A DNA stretch of 64,000 nt from Onychostoma macrolepis (Eukaryota > Chordata > Actinopteri > Cypriniformes > Cyprinidae), in the NCBI RefSeq assembly GCF_012432095.1, contig NC_081161.1, positions 19,758,478-19,822,477 of the forward strand, read 5' to 3'. A program made the translations under genes and the position numbers. This document shows positions 22,271 to 35,929 of the stretch, one piece after another. How positions within the stretch are numbered: position 1 is the stretch's first letter; every line of letters starts with the position of its first letter. The notes beneath the pieces were generated by a model that saw only the letters and a program-made list of their open reading frames with translations, was not told where the DNA came from and ran no database searches.

Positions 22271-22729
22271 TTATATATACTATTTACAGTGGATGCGGAC
22301 AGTAAACTGATGCCCCGGTATATTTCTGACGTACAGATGTACTCTAAGCGCTCACACTGTTTCTGACATGAAGGACAAACAGATTTTCCAATCATTACAA
22401 GCGATGTTACACATCCAGTGCAGTCTGTCCCAAGCTGTTGCGGCGTTGTAGACACGGTGTAGGGCAAATTGTGTCAATCCAAATGTAAGAAATGAGGAAA
22501 ATAAAACGACCTCAATAGAATGGCGCCAAAGAGACCGATAGAGAAAATACAGTAGTTTACAGCAATTTTAAAAAATACAGTAAGTCTCTGTATGTGGAGT
22601 CTGACGTCACAGAAAATTCCCATGATGCAAAGGGTATTACAGTTATTTACTGTAAAGGGAATTTGCAGTATTATACTGGGTGATATACAGTAAATAACTG
22701 TGGAAATTACAGAAATGTCTAACAGTGTA

Positions 22730-23250
22730 TCTATCTATCTATCTTTTGATAAATTGTTAGACTCTTGTTTTCCATTGTAATCTTTTTTTTAAGACACATT
22801 ACATTTATTAGCTGATAGTTTTATCCAGAGCTACGTATAAATGAGGAACGTCACACAAAAATGTTTTTTTCTTACTTTACTAAATGTTGCCACCAGCACA
22901 GATATTTTGGTTTGAAGGCCCAACTTCCTCTGTAAAGATGTTGTTTACCCACATTCAAACCAAAGTGTGTAAATAAGCATCCAGATAGTTCTGGAAACAT
23001 TGACTTTGTAGGGTTTGATACATAAATATAATTTAATTTAGCTCAAAGGGAATCATTTATGATTTTATAGGGAATTTGAACAGAATCACTGTTTTGCGGC
23101 TGTTCACTGAGTCGGCAGCGATTCACTGAACGAGCCGTATAACATTAATTCTGCACTGGATATTAAAATCCAAAATATAGTGAAAACACTATTAATAAGC
23201 ACAGTAACCAGATCAGCAGATTAAGACATTAACTTGTAAGCACAAAACAC
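22730..23250. other. Intron, (TATC)n and SINE-tail-like fragment
   Basis: A short (TATC)n run lies at 22728-22743. Then comes ATTACATTTATTAGCTGATAGTTTTATCCAGAGC, a degraded form of the tail word found in the SINE at 39583. No gene is seen. Confidence 0.4.
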
Positions 23251-24780
23251 AAGATACTTCTCTTTTAAATATAAATACGACTTTATTTATATAAACCTAA
23301 GACATAAACTAATCTAACATGAACACAAGCATTCACACATTCACACGTTGCAAAAAGAGAGAAAGGATGAGTTTGAGAGAATGAGAATGTGAAATCCCAA
23401 GTTTATAGCAATATGTGCTATCGCATAGACCTGAACAACCATCAATCACTTATTTAACCCTCGCACTGAGTTTCGCAATGAGGCTAAATTTTATATTAAA
23501 TGCACCAGTTCAGTTAGAATCTGGAGTTGTTTTACTTGCGTTGCCTTTGGTTACAGGAATTCCCTTCTGTCGTGGTCATTGCAGGAAAGGGGTTTTCCCG
23601 AGTTGGTGATTGGCTGGAAGTTCAGTAGTCTTTGAAGTGATGTCTTGGGAAGCCAATGGTTGGGTGTTGGCTGAGGATGGTCTTGGAGTCAGTTGCTGGT
23701 TGAAGTTTGAAGCGGGTGCAGTCGGAGCTGGACTTTGCGGCAAACTTAACTTTTGAACACGAGACTCAACGGAAAGAAAAGAAACTAAAGTAAAAGAATA
23801 AAATGAGTAACGAGACTAGGTGGTTTTTCTTCTCATCGTGGTGTTAAGTAGCAACTGGCCTGTAGGCCAGAGCACGCTCAAAGAGCGCTAAAACCAGCGT
23901 CAAAACGCGGTGGCGAGAAGAAGAAGGATGAGAGAGAAGAAGGGAAGATTTGATGGTGTCCTGAGGTTTTAAACTCGGCTTTTTGGACACATCCCATCTG
24001 GTGTCTTGACCAATTAGATAGGCTATTATCTTAGCTAGGGTTGTTCCTTCCATCATAAATCAGCATGTTATCAGTCACATGGTCTGAATTTTACACACTC
24101 TTGCAAAGTATAATTTTGGATGTGATTTCTATAACCAGAATATGATACATTTGACAAAGAATCAGTTGGAAGAAACGTTTCAAGCTAGAAATGTCAAACT
24201 CATACATACCAAACACGACTAACCTTAAAGTCATTCAATAGTTATTAGAAAGACATACATAATATGTGCTTAAAACATGATAGTCTAATGTGTGGTTACA
24301 TACATAATATAGTGTTATGCCTAGAAAAGTTCCTTTTAGGATGATTTTATATGTATATGAAAAAGAAAGTCTCTGTGTAGATCTGTGGGGACCAAAAGAC
24401 ATGTTCTTTGGACAGAAGGATTTCCCTCTGGTTCTTTGTCTTCTATGTGTGGGGGAAGAGTCAATCTAAAGAAGCTTGTGATTTCTCTTGTGGAACACAT
24501 GTGATGGCCATCTCTTTGACCATTAATCTTGATTATTTACCCCAAATTTGACGATCTCCTTCCTGCGTTGAACACTTATCAATAAGTGTTCTTTTGTCTT
24601 AATGTTGCAAACTGTTCTGGAAGAGGCTTGTTGGTTAGGCTTGCTCCAGAGGTCGGAGATAGGCATCTTTACGACGTTGTCATGTTCTCCTGGAATTTCG
24701 GCTCCTCATGTTTCGATGTCCTGATCGAATCTTAGTTTTGTCTGACTCGTTCTGATGCTACAACTTTTACTTTTGTAACA
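23250..24780. repeat. Unassigned long repeat, possibly a solo LTR
   Basis: This block has a base composition and word style unlike the flanking intron: moderately GC-rich, promoter-like stretches and an AATAAA near 23795. It resembles a second block at 35930-37400 in general organisation. I could not find matching ends or a primer-binding site, so the LTR idea is a guess. Confidence 0.25.
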
Positions 24781-26040
24781 GTATTTTTGTTTATTTATTT
24801 GTTTTTTTAGAATAGTCCTAGTTTTATTTTTTTATTTTTTTTGGTCAAAATAGTCCAAGAACACACCGGGTTCAGATGCACTGTTATTTTTAGAGTTAAG
24901 AGGAATGGTTAGAGGTTTAATGGTTGTCCTCGTGACAGATAGGAGGGACTGGATCACCAGAAAGAAAGAAAAAGAGAGGAGGAGAGAGCTGCTGGTGTTT
25001 GCGGTGTTGCGATGTTTCGATTTGTCCACTATCCAAGGGATGAAGATAAAGCATGTGTAAAGATTGACAGCTATGGAAAGAGAAAACTATTTAAATAATT
25101 TAATGAACTCTAGCGTAAATGAATATTTAATGCAACAATGTAGCAAATATAGAAACACCACACATTCAGAGAGAATCATTGCTACAGCTACAACTACTTA
25201 ATAAGAACAAGTCTTCATTCAGCAGCAGGAGTCACAAAAGCTCTTTACTATGGACCTCATTTTGTAATCTAGGCATACATTTAGCCATTATAAAATTATG
25301 TGGGAGTTCTGTGGCAAACAATAGGCTTTATGGCTTTCTTAAAGTCACCCAGGGCTCTCTATAGAATGTCTGTGACACAAAATGAATAGGCGGTGTGTTA
25401 CAGTCCAGATATGCATGTACCAGCACAAGCTCCAGACATGCTGGGTTACCTTAAGTGGAACAAAATCAGATGTAGCAGATGAAAAGTGCACTGTGGCGTG
25501 TCTCAGAACATTGGTGTTAGAACGTTTGAACGGTGGCAGCTCCAGTTAATCACGTCTGTGAAAGCAGGTGTGAATGGAAGTCATCCAGTTTTCTGCAGTG
25601 TTGTGTTCATGCTTGATTCAGGGAGCACTTGGAATTTTCTCTTTTTGCTCCCTGGTGATTTGAGAGCAGTTTATGTCAAACATTCTAAATTTTAGAAGTA
25701 TTTGAGGTCTTTTACTTGGATTAGATGGGAGTGAACTCAGTTTGGAAATTGCATGCAGTGATTCAGTCAAAGAAAGGCTATTGGCGATTTAGTTACTGAC
25801 CAGCATAATATAATGAAGTGATTGCAAATAGAATGCTAGTAAGCACTTTTATTACCTCTGATCTCCATTATTTCTGTGTTCAATAAAGCCAACAATGGTG
25901 TATTCACATGGTTTCTCTGATGCGTCATTAGTTCTGTGTGTGATGTGAAAGAAAAAAAATCTTCAAAAATGCTGTGGCTAACAACAGCCCCCACCAACAC
26001 ACACAATCATCACAAGTATTTGACTTCTTGTTTGCATCAA
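24781..26040. other. Apparently single-copy intron sequence
   Basis: No gene or complete repeat is seen. Open frames on both strands lack domains. Confidence 0.4.
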
Positions 26041-26046
26041 TTGTCC

Positions 26047-26400
26047 GGTTGGTTCATCATTTACTCACCCTCATGTTGTTCCAAACTTGTGCGATGATGA
26101 TCTGCGGAATGGAAACATGTCAATCTAGCATGTTTACATAGAACAACAATGGAAATGGAAAACAAAAATGTGGCAAATTCACATGACCAACCTGAACCTG
26201 TTGTGAAATCTGCTTGGAAATCTTTCACCCTCATACGAAATTTCCAATCTTATGGAATGCTGTTGAAAAGACTTAATTTCATCCACAACCATTCACTGAA
26301 CAACAGTAAATGTTACCGATTCTTTGCAGTCTGCATTTTCAAAACGAAAAAAGATTGCTTCAGTCATACCGAAATCAAACTTTTAAAGCACATGTAAACA
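26047..26400. repeat. Degraded MITE and related repeat fragment
   Basis: TTTACTCACCCTCATGTTGTTCCAAACTTG is the word also seen in the elements at 18738 and 53586. The following part, AGATTGCTTCAGTCATACCGAAATC, recurs near 52295-52320 (ATTGCTTCAGTCCTACTGAAATC). Both are fragments without clear ends. Confidence 0.5.
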
Positions 26401-29400
26401 GACCTAATCTGTGCATACACAAACAGACACAAACAGCTCATCCAAACTCCCCTCAATGCCTGCTGAGAAGCGAATAAAGCTGTATAACAGAATGCCATGG
26501 CCCCATCATCTCCTCTCTCTCGATCTCTCTATCCCTCACTCCTCAGGGAGACACTCTCACTATTGGTAATTGGGAGTTCATGCTGTACACAGCCTATATC
26601 CTACAGCTCCTCTTAAATTAGCCTTGTGTCACTGCGTTTATGCCCTAGACTCTAGATTGAATGTGTGTGTGTGTGTGTGTGTGTGGTTATGTAAGGATCT
26701 GTTTATATGCTTATCATGCTTGCGTAAGCAATGCTTCTGTGTGTGTTAAGCAGGCAAGACATACACCCGAATAGCCGGATTGCTTAATTATCAGAAGGCA
26801 ACTAGGTAGAGATCCAACTTCATCTCTCTTTCTCTATCTTGTGTATTATTTCATCGCTGATTATTTCATCAGTCTCTCTAGAATCTTGGCCCATCTTGGC
26901 GTTATTTTCTTTCTTTTCTTTTCCCACCATTTCATCTGTTCTGCTTAGGACTGTTCTGTGATTAGTTTGTATCCAATCTGGCTCTCTCTGATATAGGAGA
27001 CTGTGAGTGTGGCGGCCAAGTCTTCTAATTGCCAGACTTAATCAAACAGACAAATGGGAGGATAGCAGGCAGCCTGTGACCTTTCCAAGATGGCATCCTC
27101 GCCTCGGCTCTCGAGCAAGATAGTTGCCAGCCAGCTCCTCTCTTAATAATGCTGACAAATGCAACTGCGTCTGTGACTTCGGTACCATTTCCTGTCCGCA
27201 TCTAATAGGCCACGTGGCCCTGAATCGCTGGAGCCTGTGATGAGTGCTAACTCTTCCGTGCCTCTGTGTTGCCCGCTATGGCTAATGTTATGACACTGAC
27301 ATTCATCATAAGGATCTGTGATATTTGTGTGTGTTTGGAGGGAGTGTGTGGAAGCTGACGGCATATCCTGAGATTTGGCCCTGGAGAGCACTAGCTGAAA
27401 GTGATGCAACGTTAGCAGGCTAGCAGCTTTTTGTGGTGTAGTTTCACAGCATCAATCTGTTTAGAAGTGTGAAAGGGTGCATTTACACTGTCAACCAATT
27501 CAGATTTTTTGGGAGGTAGATGTGTGTTGCAGATTGGGTAAACAGTAACATCACACATCAAACCAATATGATTTTCGGATATCGGATTTCAACCACTTTC
27601 GTATGTGGCTGTAAAGCTGATACATATCTGACTCAGTTAGCTTATTTCACAATGTTTTATTTTTAATATCCACTGTGATGGCCTGCAAATATAATTTTTT
27701 TAAGGCGAGACACTGCAGGTGAATAGGTGAAAAAATGAACTAATAGTTATCACCTCATTTATCCAGTTGATTGATTACATTGATAATTGCAAACATTTTT
27801 TTTGTATTACAAGTTTTCTAAAATGTTAGGTTTAAATATGCAAATGAGACATTATTTAATGAAATATGTGCTCCGTTGCATAATTTTCTAGTACAAAAAT
27901 CTGAAATCTGGATGAAGTCAGTTTCAAAATTCTTGTTTCATTTTTTGACATATTTGAGTCAAATGTTTTTTCAGAGGGAATTTCGGGTACCTCATTTTTA
28001 TCACTTCATAATTCAGAAAATACTTACTAGAAAACAATATATTTTCACAATTTTTGGGGGAATAAAATGTTGTATGTAATTAAGCAAATTGTATTATGAA
28101 AAATGCAAAGTCTGGTGTGTGTAAGTGCTAATGAAGTGGAGATTTATGGCTCAGTGTCAGAGAAAAAAACTCATTTTGAGAAAACGGCCTTTAAAAATGT
28201 ATTGTAATTGAAATCTGTTCCCACAAATAGATAAAGTGCTATAAAATAATCATTAACAGTGTGTCTTTTGGATGTCTTCTTTCCAGCAGTGAAAAAAAAC
28301 ACTTCATGAAAAACTAAAAAGCCCAAAATCTCAAACTTGACAGGTGCAGGGAAAAAAAAGTGTTTTTGCCTGCAGTGTTTCCCCTTAAACATGTAATGAA
28401 GTAATTGCAGTAAATGAACTAATGAAAGATATCAAGCTATGTTTATGCATATATGTATAAAGAAGAATAAAGAGTCGTTATACAGTAAAATGGGTGAAAC
28501 TGACCTTTCACTGATGCACTCAAGGCTGTTTTTTTAAACATGAAGGACATGATTGAGAATTAATTATTTCACTAATGTGCAGAATTAGTGGAATGCCACG
28601 GTATAAATGGTGAATGTGAGCACTTGAAATAATCACATATATAGGAATGCTATGAATAGAGGTGCAGTACACTCGAGGGGTCTTTAAATGTATATATTTT
28701 CTTTTTTAACAGATTTAAGAGATAAGAACTATTTACAGTAAATGCAAAGGTTTTAATAAGTGTAAATCATGGGAATTTCCATTGAAGAATTATTTGGCAG
28801 AATTTAGAGTTGGAAAAATTGCATCACTTTTAATTTTAATTTTTAGATTGAATTGTTCACACCCATGAGAAGCTGAATTGGTATGACAAGAAATGCTATA
28901 TAGGTAATGCGTTCTCCCACCCTGGTCCACAACATTTCTTAAATATGATGAGATATATCCAGTCAATTTTGTGATATAAATTTCTATACAGGTGACATTT
29001 CAAACATTATCTACCTCTCTTGAATTTTAATTCTGCTACTTTGCATTCAAATTCACATTACAGTTCTGTTTGCTAGCTCAGTTCAAATTCAATTCAAATT
29101 TGACATTTCAGTTCCTGTTAATCGCTTGTTAGCACTCTGAAGTTCTGACTGCTAGATAGTGCTGACCAACCTATGCATCTTGGCATGTTATTAATGTAAA
29201 TGCAGTCGTTTAAGGGTGCCGTGTTCTCCTGCGCCCTCCTGCGCAGGGGGAGGGGGGAGCAATCGAACTCTGGTTCGGACCAGGCAAGCAAAGTGTGAAA
29301 GCACCCGAAGTCTTAATCGAATATAAGCAGATCTGATGCGTGTCTAATGTGCAGATCCCTACTTTACATTTGCAGTGTAAATGCAGCCAAATCATTCTGT

Positions 29401-30250
29401 GGATGTGTGTTTTAATAAGAGTTGGTGGTAGTTCTTGTTTATTTGTGTCTGCTTTTGTTGCACTCTGCAATAATGCTCTATCCTTATACAATTGTGCTGG
29501 TTAAATCAATTCAAGAGGCCACGAACACCTGTGGTCTGCCTTCTCTGAATGCCTCTATACACTCTCTGTCGCTGTCTGTCCTTTTCATTTCTCTTTCTTG
29601 ATTTAGTTCGCATTTCTATACTTTTCATCTGCCTGTGGGGTTTTTGAGCTTGTATATATAGCAACAGAACAATAACCACATAAAGTCTGCACAAACTGTT
29701 CTCTTCCCTCTCATTCTCCTGGTAGACCTGCTCTTAAGAGACTAAAATTAGAGCAGTTCACAAGGCTGCTTCAGTTCAGTATAGACATCATTTTCTGAGC
29801 TCTCTTAAGGAACTTTTATCTATATATCCCTTTGAAGAAAAACAGACTTATGTCCATATGCACCAGAATGCTGATTGCAGTTTGTGTAGTTTTGGGCTTG
29901 CTCGAAAATGCTTGTCGTTCATGTAGCAGAACGCGGACAATATATCTGCTCACATGCTAAGTAGTCAATATTTATAGCTGGCTGTCTTGCACCAGCAGGC
30001 TCACAGAGTGCTCTAATCGTAGATTAATGACCATGTGGCATAGGAATGAAGTTCATTAGAGTGCTTTTCTCTCTCACTCTCTCGCTCTCTTGTTCTCTTG
30101 CTCTCTCTTTCTCAGGAACAGGATTTCAGGATGCTGGGTTCTATAGATCAGTTCACCTCAGCCCCTGGTAATCAGAGCATAGGAAATGGAGTAATCTAGG
30201 GAGCTACCGCTGAGCTCTCGATCTTACAGCCTCACCTCAGGCAGTGTGAA

Positions 30251-30299
<49 letters not shown>

Positions 30300-31324
30300 C
30301 TCAGTTCACTGGAGAACAGGCAGCACATGTATTTTAAAATATACAGTGTACAGCAACTTCTGATATTGCTTTATCCATTATTTTTACTTCATTGAGCAAT
30401 AGTGATGGTAGTTACAGAAGTTGCAGTAGTAGATTTGTGCATTTCCTGAAGGAAATGTGAGTTATGCTGATGCAAGTGTTGCTGCCATGATGCTCAGGTT
30501 GTGGGCGGTTGCCAGGGTGTCACTATGTGATTGCTACGGTGTTCTGAGGAGGTTTTAGGGGTTTTATGTTTGTAGTAGTTATGCACTGAAGCCTGCACTG
30601 AAGTCTCTGCTTGGATGTAAATAAGCAAATACTTATGTTTTTGTCATGTTGTATGGTTGGCAACGTTTTTTTTTAAGCCTTTACTGATGCAGTGCATGGC
30701 TCTTTATTTCTCAAACAACCCTGTTGTAAGAAATACCCATGTCCAGATTCCTGGATGCCAATGTCAAGATTCATCAGGCTAAAACTATGAAAGACTGGCA
30801 TTACAAATTCCTGACTTTAACCCTATTAACCCTATCTTTGGGATGTGCTGGAGTCGATTTTACCCTGCTTGTCCAAAAAAATAATAATAATAATAAAAAA
30901 AAATAAACAATTTTTTATTTTTCAATTTTTCATTGGACTGCCTTTAGCTTGATAATGTTGTGCTTTCTTTGTGGCATTGTTTCATGAACTTTGTGCAACA
31001 TCACAACATTTATTTCCATTTATAAGACTTTTTTCAAAACATTTCAAAACATGCCAGAAACACATTGATCACTGAAATAATGATCCAATCCTAGACTCTT
31101 CATAATTTGCTTATTTATATCCAAATGGCCTTTTTTTTTTTTTTTTTGGCAAGGCAGTGTATTAAATAAATATTTAATTGTATTAAAAACATATTTAAAT
31201 TGCACAGAGCTGTTTTTATATGTGCTTTAACTTCAATTAGTTGTTGAAATAACATTTAAACAGTATTCAAACATACAATAAATAATAAAGGCAACAGATT
31301 AAGAATGAATATGTAGTATATTGC
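26401..31324. other. Long apparently single-copy intron stretch
   Basis: No gene is found. (TG)n lies at 26661-26684 and a long (CA)n at 30249-30298. The part 26500-27420 is relatively GC-balanced and free of repeat signatures, so it is a candidate for conserved non-coding sequence, untested. Confidence 0.4.
30249..30298. repeat. (CA)n microsatellite
   Basis: About 25 uninterrupted CA units. Confidence 0.95.
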
Positions 31325-32983
31325 ATAGGGTAAACGTACCTATTAAGCTCTACATTGAGACATTTTTAGTGCACAAGATATTGGTTTCAGTACAAAAAGT
31401 TATGTTAAAATAAAATATTAATCTCTCACACAAAAATATTTAATTTTATTTTAAATGACAAAAGCATTTCAATTAAGATATACATCATTAAATTCAAAAA
31501 GTCTGGCTGTGCTTAATGGGTACATTTTTGTACCATTTAAGCACATCCCTGTTCCCATTAATCTCACATCTTGTTTTATTTAAAAAAAAATCTTGTTCAT
31601 TTTAAGGAAAATTTTAAAGAATAATTGTAAAAATTATATATTTTTTGAAGGTACAAAATCAATCACAAAAAAACAGAACACTAAAATCAAGCAACAAGGC
31701 ATTCGATTTGACCAGTTATATATTCATAATGAAGTGTCATCTAAGCACATTGCAACATCTATACTAGTCCACGTTCAGCTAAGTAACACATTCAAAAATC
31801 AAATAAAACAAACCAATAAAACATTTAATTAATGTGGATGAACACAGAAACTTGCCTCATTATGAAACCTCTTTTTAAATGGATGTCAACTTATCTATAG
31901 TCTCTTAAGGCTGGAATACACTACATGATTTTGGCCCCGATTTTCCACAGATTTACAGTCTGGAAAAGTTGATGCTAGTTACCAGAGATCAGAGCTAGTC
32001 TGTAGATTCGAGATGAAAGAATCCATAGAAAATTGATTAACTTAACTTAAAGTGACAACCATCAGTTAATATTTAAAGTCTGTTTATGAAGTATTTATAC
32101 AGACGTTCAGTGTGGAAGAGCTTAAAGAGAGTACACTGAGCTTAACTGGAGCAGCAACAATTTTTAATAAATTTCATGTAATATTTATTAAAATGACAGG
32201 ATTTTGCTAAATAAATAGTCTATGTCATGTATTAAGTTCATACATATTTTAATATGAACAACTATTATTAACAATATCTATGAAATTATACTTTTTCTTA
32301 TTGATATCACACTGAAGCTGTGTGATTTTCATATAGTAGTGTACCCTTTAAGCTCACCTTACAATAATATGAAATCTTTAAAAATGACAGCAGTGCAAAA
32401 CAACAGACCAGCAATAAACTGTCAATTTATAATATAATGGATGTAAAAGTACAAGTCAGTAATGCCTGTGAAGTAATATGTTAGCGTAGCACACAATCTT
32501 ATACAGCTTATCACGGTACAGCTAACTGTGTTCTGTAGCATCTGTATGTGAATATCTATGTATATTTTGGATCTAATGTAATTATTTCCCACATCCAAAT
32601 TCCAGGTTATAATATGCAAAAGTCGGAACATTAATCTCTTAATTTTACAATAAGTAGTGAAACTTACCCAAAATAAAAGCTTAAACGTCTAAAAAACGCA
32701 CATTTATGGGGCTCCTCTATTGGTGAAAGTTTTTAGACAGCTTTCAAAATGGCTGCCAGATAGTGTGAACACATGGAGACTCATATCTCAGTGTGCAATG
32801 ATCTGATTGACTTGAAATTATAGGAGGTACAGTACAGTATATAGTAACAAACATATCAATTGGTTAAGACATCAAGTTAATTTAAATTATTAACATAAAT
32901 TATTTTTTTCTTTTTATAATCTAATCTCAAAAATGGAAGTGTGCTTAATGGGTATGTGAGCTTAATAGGTATGTTTACCCTAT
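31325..32983. mobile_element. Unassigned TIR element with repeated internal phrase (type 3)
   Basis: The left end ATAGGGTAAACGTACCTATT, continuing AAGCTC, matches the complement of the right end, GAGCTTAATAGGTATGTTTACCCTAT. The phrase GCTTAATGGGTA or its complement recurs at about 31514, 31533, 32342, 32943 and 32959. No coding region is present. Length is about 1.66 kb, close to the type 1 element. Confidence 0.6.
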
Positions 32984-33654
32984 ATTTAGCAAAATGCTCC
33001 TGTCTAAAGTTATTTTCTAGTTGACTGACGAGCTATGGACACTGAATGTCTTTCATGATGTATTTTTTCCCCCAAATCCTTCTGCAGGGTGAAACACTAA
33101 TTACATGAGACATCATACATTTCATTATATCAACATGCCTTCTGATATACATTCATATCTATTTTGTGGTATAACTAGTAGTAAAGAGGAAGAGATGATT
33201 GATTATGTGCGCTTTGTGCTGCTGCTTGAATTGAGATGGCTAATATGATCTGTCACATTACTTAGAAGAGCATCAAAATGACATTTATTTTTTGAATTTC
33301 ATTAGATAATGAAGAAAGCTCATTACAGAATTTGAGATCTCACACTGTTTCATGTTTCATATCAAAAGTGAAAAAGCACAAGTCTTATTGTTTTTATCAG
33401 ATGGCAGGCATGTTCAAATAATGTTTAATTATGTTTTGTTCATGCATCAGCTCGAGATGCACTAATTAAATGTCACTGTCATGGTCAATTATTTCAGCCC
33501 ATAAAATTAATTTTTGAGTGAATAATTTTGGGTGCTGAATTTTTGGTGAATCACTAGTTGGTTTAGGGTAGGGTGTTCTTTAATTCAAAAGAGTCCACCC
33601 AAAATATATATTCACACTAGAATTTGCTGAAGTAATTTTTTTAATCTAAGTTTT
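32984..33654. other. AT-rich intron sequence
   Basis: No gene or recognised repeat is seen. Confidence 0.4.
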
Positions 33655-33837
33655 TTACTTTTTTCAGTACCACCTCATCTGAGGTTACAAACGAACCATA
33701 CCATTACCAAAACGTGATGTGTAAACTCTGCTGATCACTGATTGGCCGGAGAAAATCGTCACTGCGAACTTGCGACATGAGACACAACAGACCCGCTAGA
33801 TTTAAATCAGCACATCCAGAGAAGGATCGAACGCAAC

Positions 33838-34013
33838 TAGGGATGTTCATTTTAACCGTTTAACCGTTAACCGACCGATAAGAATTTTGACCGATTAATA
33901 CAATCAGTTAACTAATTTAATTCAGTTCTAATTTAAAATAATCTTGTCGGTTAACGGTTAATAATCGGTTAACGAGCGTCGGTTGGGAAAAATAACCGAT
34001 ATGAACATCCCTA
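33838..34013. mobile_element. 176-bp hAT MITE
   Basis: Inverted ends TAGGGATGTTCAT and ATGAACATCCCTA are flanked by a perfect 8-bp duplication, AACGCAAC (33830-33837 and 34014-34021). The interior is rich in TTAACCG and CGGTTAA words that pair with each other, so the single strand could fold. Confidence 0.9.
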
Positions 34014-34059
34014 AACGCAACTGTTTTGAATGAGCGCACCTTTTTTTAACAACCAAAAA

Positions 34060-34203
34060 ATGGCTGTCTCGTTGTCTGTTGAGGAAGTACAGACATTCCT
34101 CTCGTTCATAGCCGAGGAGCGGATCCAGCGAGAGCTTGATGGAGCGACGAGGCATTCCAATTTTTTTTCAGGAGTCATGGCAGTAGAGGCGCCGCAACTA
34201 TAA
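34060..34203 (+). pseudogene. Start of a Harbinger Myb/SANT-like DNA-binding protein, truncated
   Basis: The 47-residue frame begins MAVSLSVEEVQTFLSFIAEE and continues RIQRELDGATR. In form this is the N-terminal trihelix/SANT-like segment of the DNA-binding protein encoded next to the transposase in Harbinger elements. After GATR the family similarity stops and the frame runs into unrelated sequence with a poly-T stretch, so most of the domain is deleted. That protein normally helps bring the transposase to the element ends. This remnant cannot do so. Confidence 0.55.
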
Positions 34204-34305
34204 CGACATGTAAATAATCCCGCCCACTCTAAAGCGGCAGTGGAAACGCAAACCGAGTCGTGCCGTACTGAGCCGAGTCGTACCACGCAGTGGAAAAGCG
34301 CTATT

Positions 34306-35929
34306 AGAGAAGTACTAGAACCCAACAAGTCACATGATTTGTGACAGCCTTTATGTCCATTGTGCAAGTGGTTCTAATTATGAGCCAAAGTTTAATACTT
34401 GAGTTTAGAGGTTTATTCAGATCACTTACTGTAAGTATGACAAATAACAGGAGAAATATAGAGATGCTTGCCTTACCGCTAATAGTACAAGCACCACTAA
34501 CAATAGTTAGCAGTAATTTGAAACACACTACTAATAGTAGTCGTAGCAGATGTACAGTTAATTTTAATGGTGATATAGGCTACTTACACTGACAACACAT
34601 CAACACGAATTCACACACTTGTGAATCAAACTAACACTTTAGCACCCTGTTGTTTTACTGTTGCCAAAACTGATATGCAGCAGTGGGTTAAATGTTCCTT
34701 TGGGTGAAGCTTGACTTTTTTTAGTAGTCTTAAATAAGTTAAATGTTCCAAGGAACATGAGATTTTATTAGCTGAATTTGCATCTGAGGTGCGTATTTGT
34801 TAGATTTGCACTAGAAGCACAGCTGGGTGTTGGTGGGTGATGCTGGATGGGGGCTTCTGATTTTTAAACCTTGAGAGTTTTTAATAAAACCCCGTATGTT
34901 TTTGTATTGCTTTGTCTTTCCCACAACGTATGTTTTCATGCCCAGTAATTTTGTCGCTAATAAAAGAGTGTTGTCTGCTCTATAAATCAGAAATAGTGTC
35001 ACACATAAAATCTGCAGCTTTTTTGCAGTTTATTTTGCGACAAACTGAAAGCTTGTTTAAAATTATTGCGAATCCTTCCGTTCTGGAGACAGCTCCTAAA
35101 GAAACTAGAAGGACTGTTTTGTTGACAGAGTTGTGCTTAGATATGTTAATTAGAAAACAACAAATGTTCATCAAAGTGCGGTACAATGTAAAAAGTAAAA
35201 ACACGCATCTTGAGATGTGATCAAGAGTTGATGTAAAATGGTAGCTCATTCCAGAGCCTAGGTCTTTCAACAGAAAAGTTTTATCACCTTTTAATTTTAA
35301 ATGTGTCCAAGGGACAATAAACTGCAACTGTGTGAAGACTTTGAAGGTCTAGACGACTGTTGTATAAAGATGAGTCCAGAAAAATAAGAAGGTGCCAAAC
35401 CATGTAAGCTATTGTACACAAATAATAAAAGCTTTAAAATGAATTATCTAGGGAACTGGTAGCCAGTGAAGTGAATCTAGCATGGGAAAGCCATTATTCC
35501 AGTCTTCAGTGTCACATGATCCTTCAGAAATTGTTCTGATATGCCAATTTGAAACATTTATTTTATTACTACCAATGTCGAAAACAGTTGTGATGCTTAA
35601 TATTTTTGTGGATTCCGTATGTAAGGAATTTAGCTCTAATTTATATGTAATAAATTTGATTAGCTCCTCATTTAAGCTTTTATTTTGAATTTTAGCTTTA
35701 GGAAATCGAATCATAGAGATTCGCTGGATCTGATTAATTGGTATTAATCAAAACGTATAATTTATACTTTCTTAATGACTCGAGCCAGCGAGCATTAAAC
35801 CAGTATATTTTAGCAATTCTGTTTATCTCGTGGCCACGATAATAATACAGAATTGGTTGGGAAATTTTGAGCAACAGATAACACGATCTTTGGCAAATAA
35901 TTTAAGATTTGAAAATCACGGCACCAGAC
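34306..35929. other. Intron with possible LINE debris
   Basis: No gene is seen. The stretch 35225-35480, with GAGCCTAGG, GGTGCCAAACCATGTAAGC and AACTGGTAGCCAGTGAAG, looks like old LINE 3' sequence. The open frames lack domains. Confidence 0.35.

Larger units (their letters stand above)
19911..22727. mobile_element. EnSpm/CACTA-like element, copy 2, interrupted
   Basis: The terminal repeats CACTGTTAGACATTTC and GAAATGTCTAACAGTG are the same as at 1550-3206, with TA on each side (19909-19910, 22728-22729). The interior aligns with copy 1 along its length, except for a 1.06-kb palindromic insertion at 20923-21986. The minus-strand cassette is present here as well. The two copies differ by many substitutions and indels, so the family is not recent. 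Confidence 0.75.
33655..34305 (+). mobile_element. PIF/Harbinger-like fragment
   Basis: The block ends GTACCACGCAGTGGAAAAGCGC, a terminus of the kind seen on fish Harbinger elements. It carries the beginning of the accompanying Myb/SANT-like gene at 34060. The left end is truncated or diverged. A 176-bp hAT MITE is inserted at 33838-34013. Confidence 0.55.

Noticed and set aside
30117..30180. Possible exon behind a long pyrimidine tract ending TTTCTCAG
   Set aside because: The frame set by the upstream phase reaches a stop after about 18 codons and shows no domain.
34341..35327. Open frames around 34341-35327 on both strands
   Set aside because: No domains, AT-rich, and partly in old LINE-like debris.
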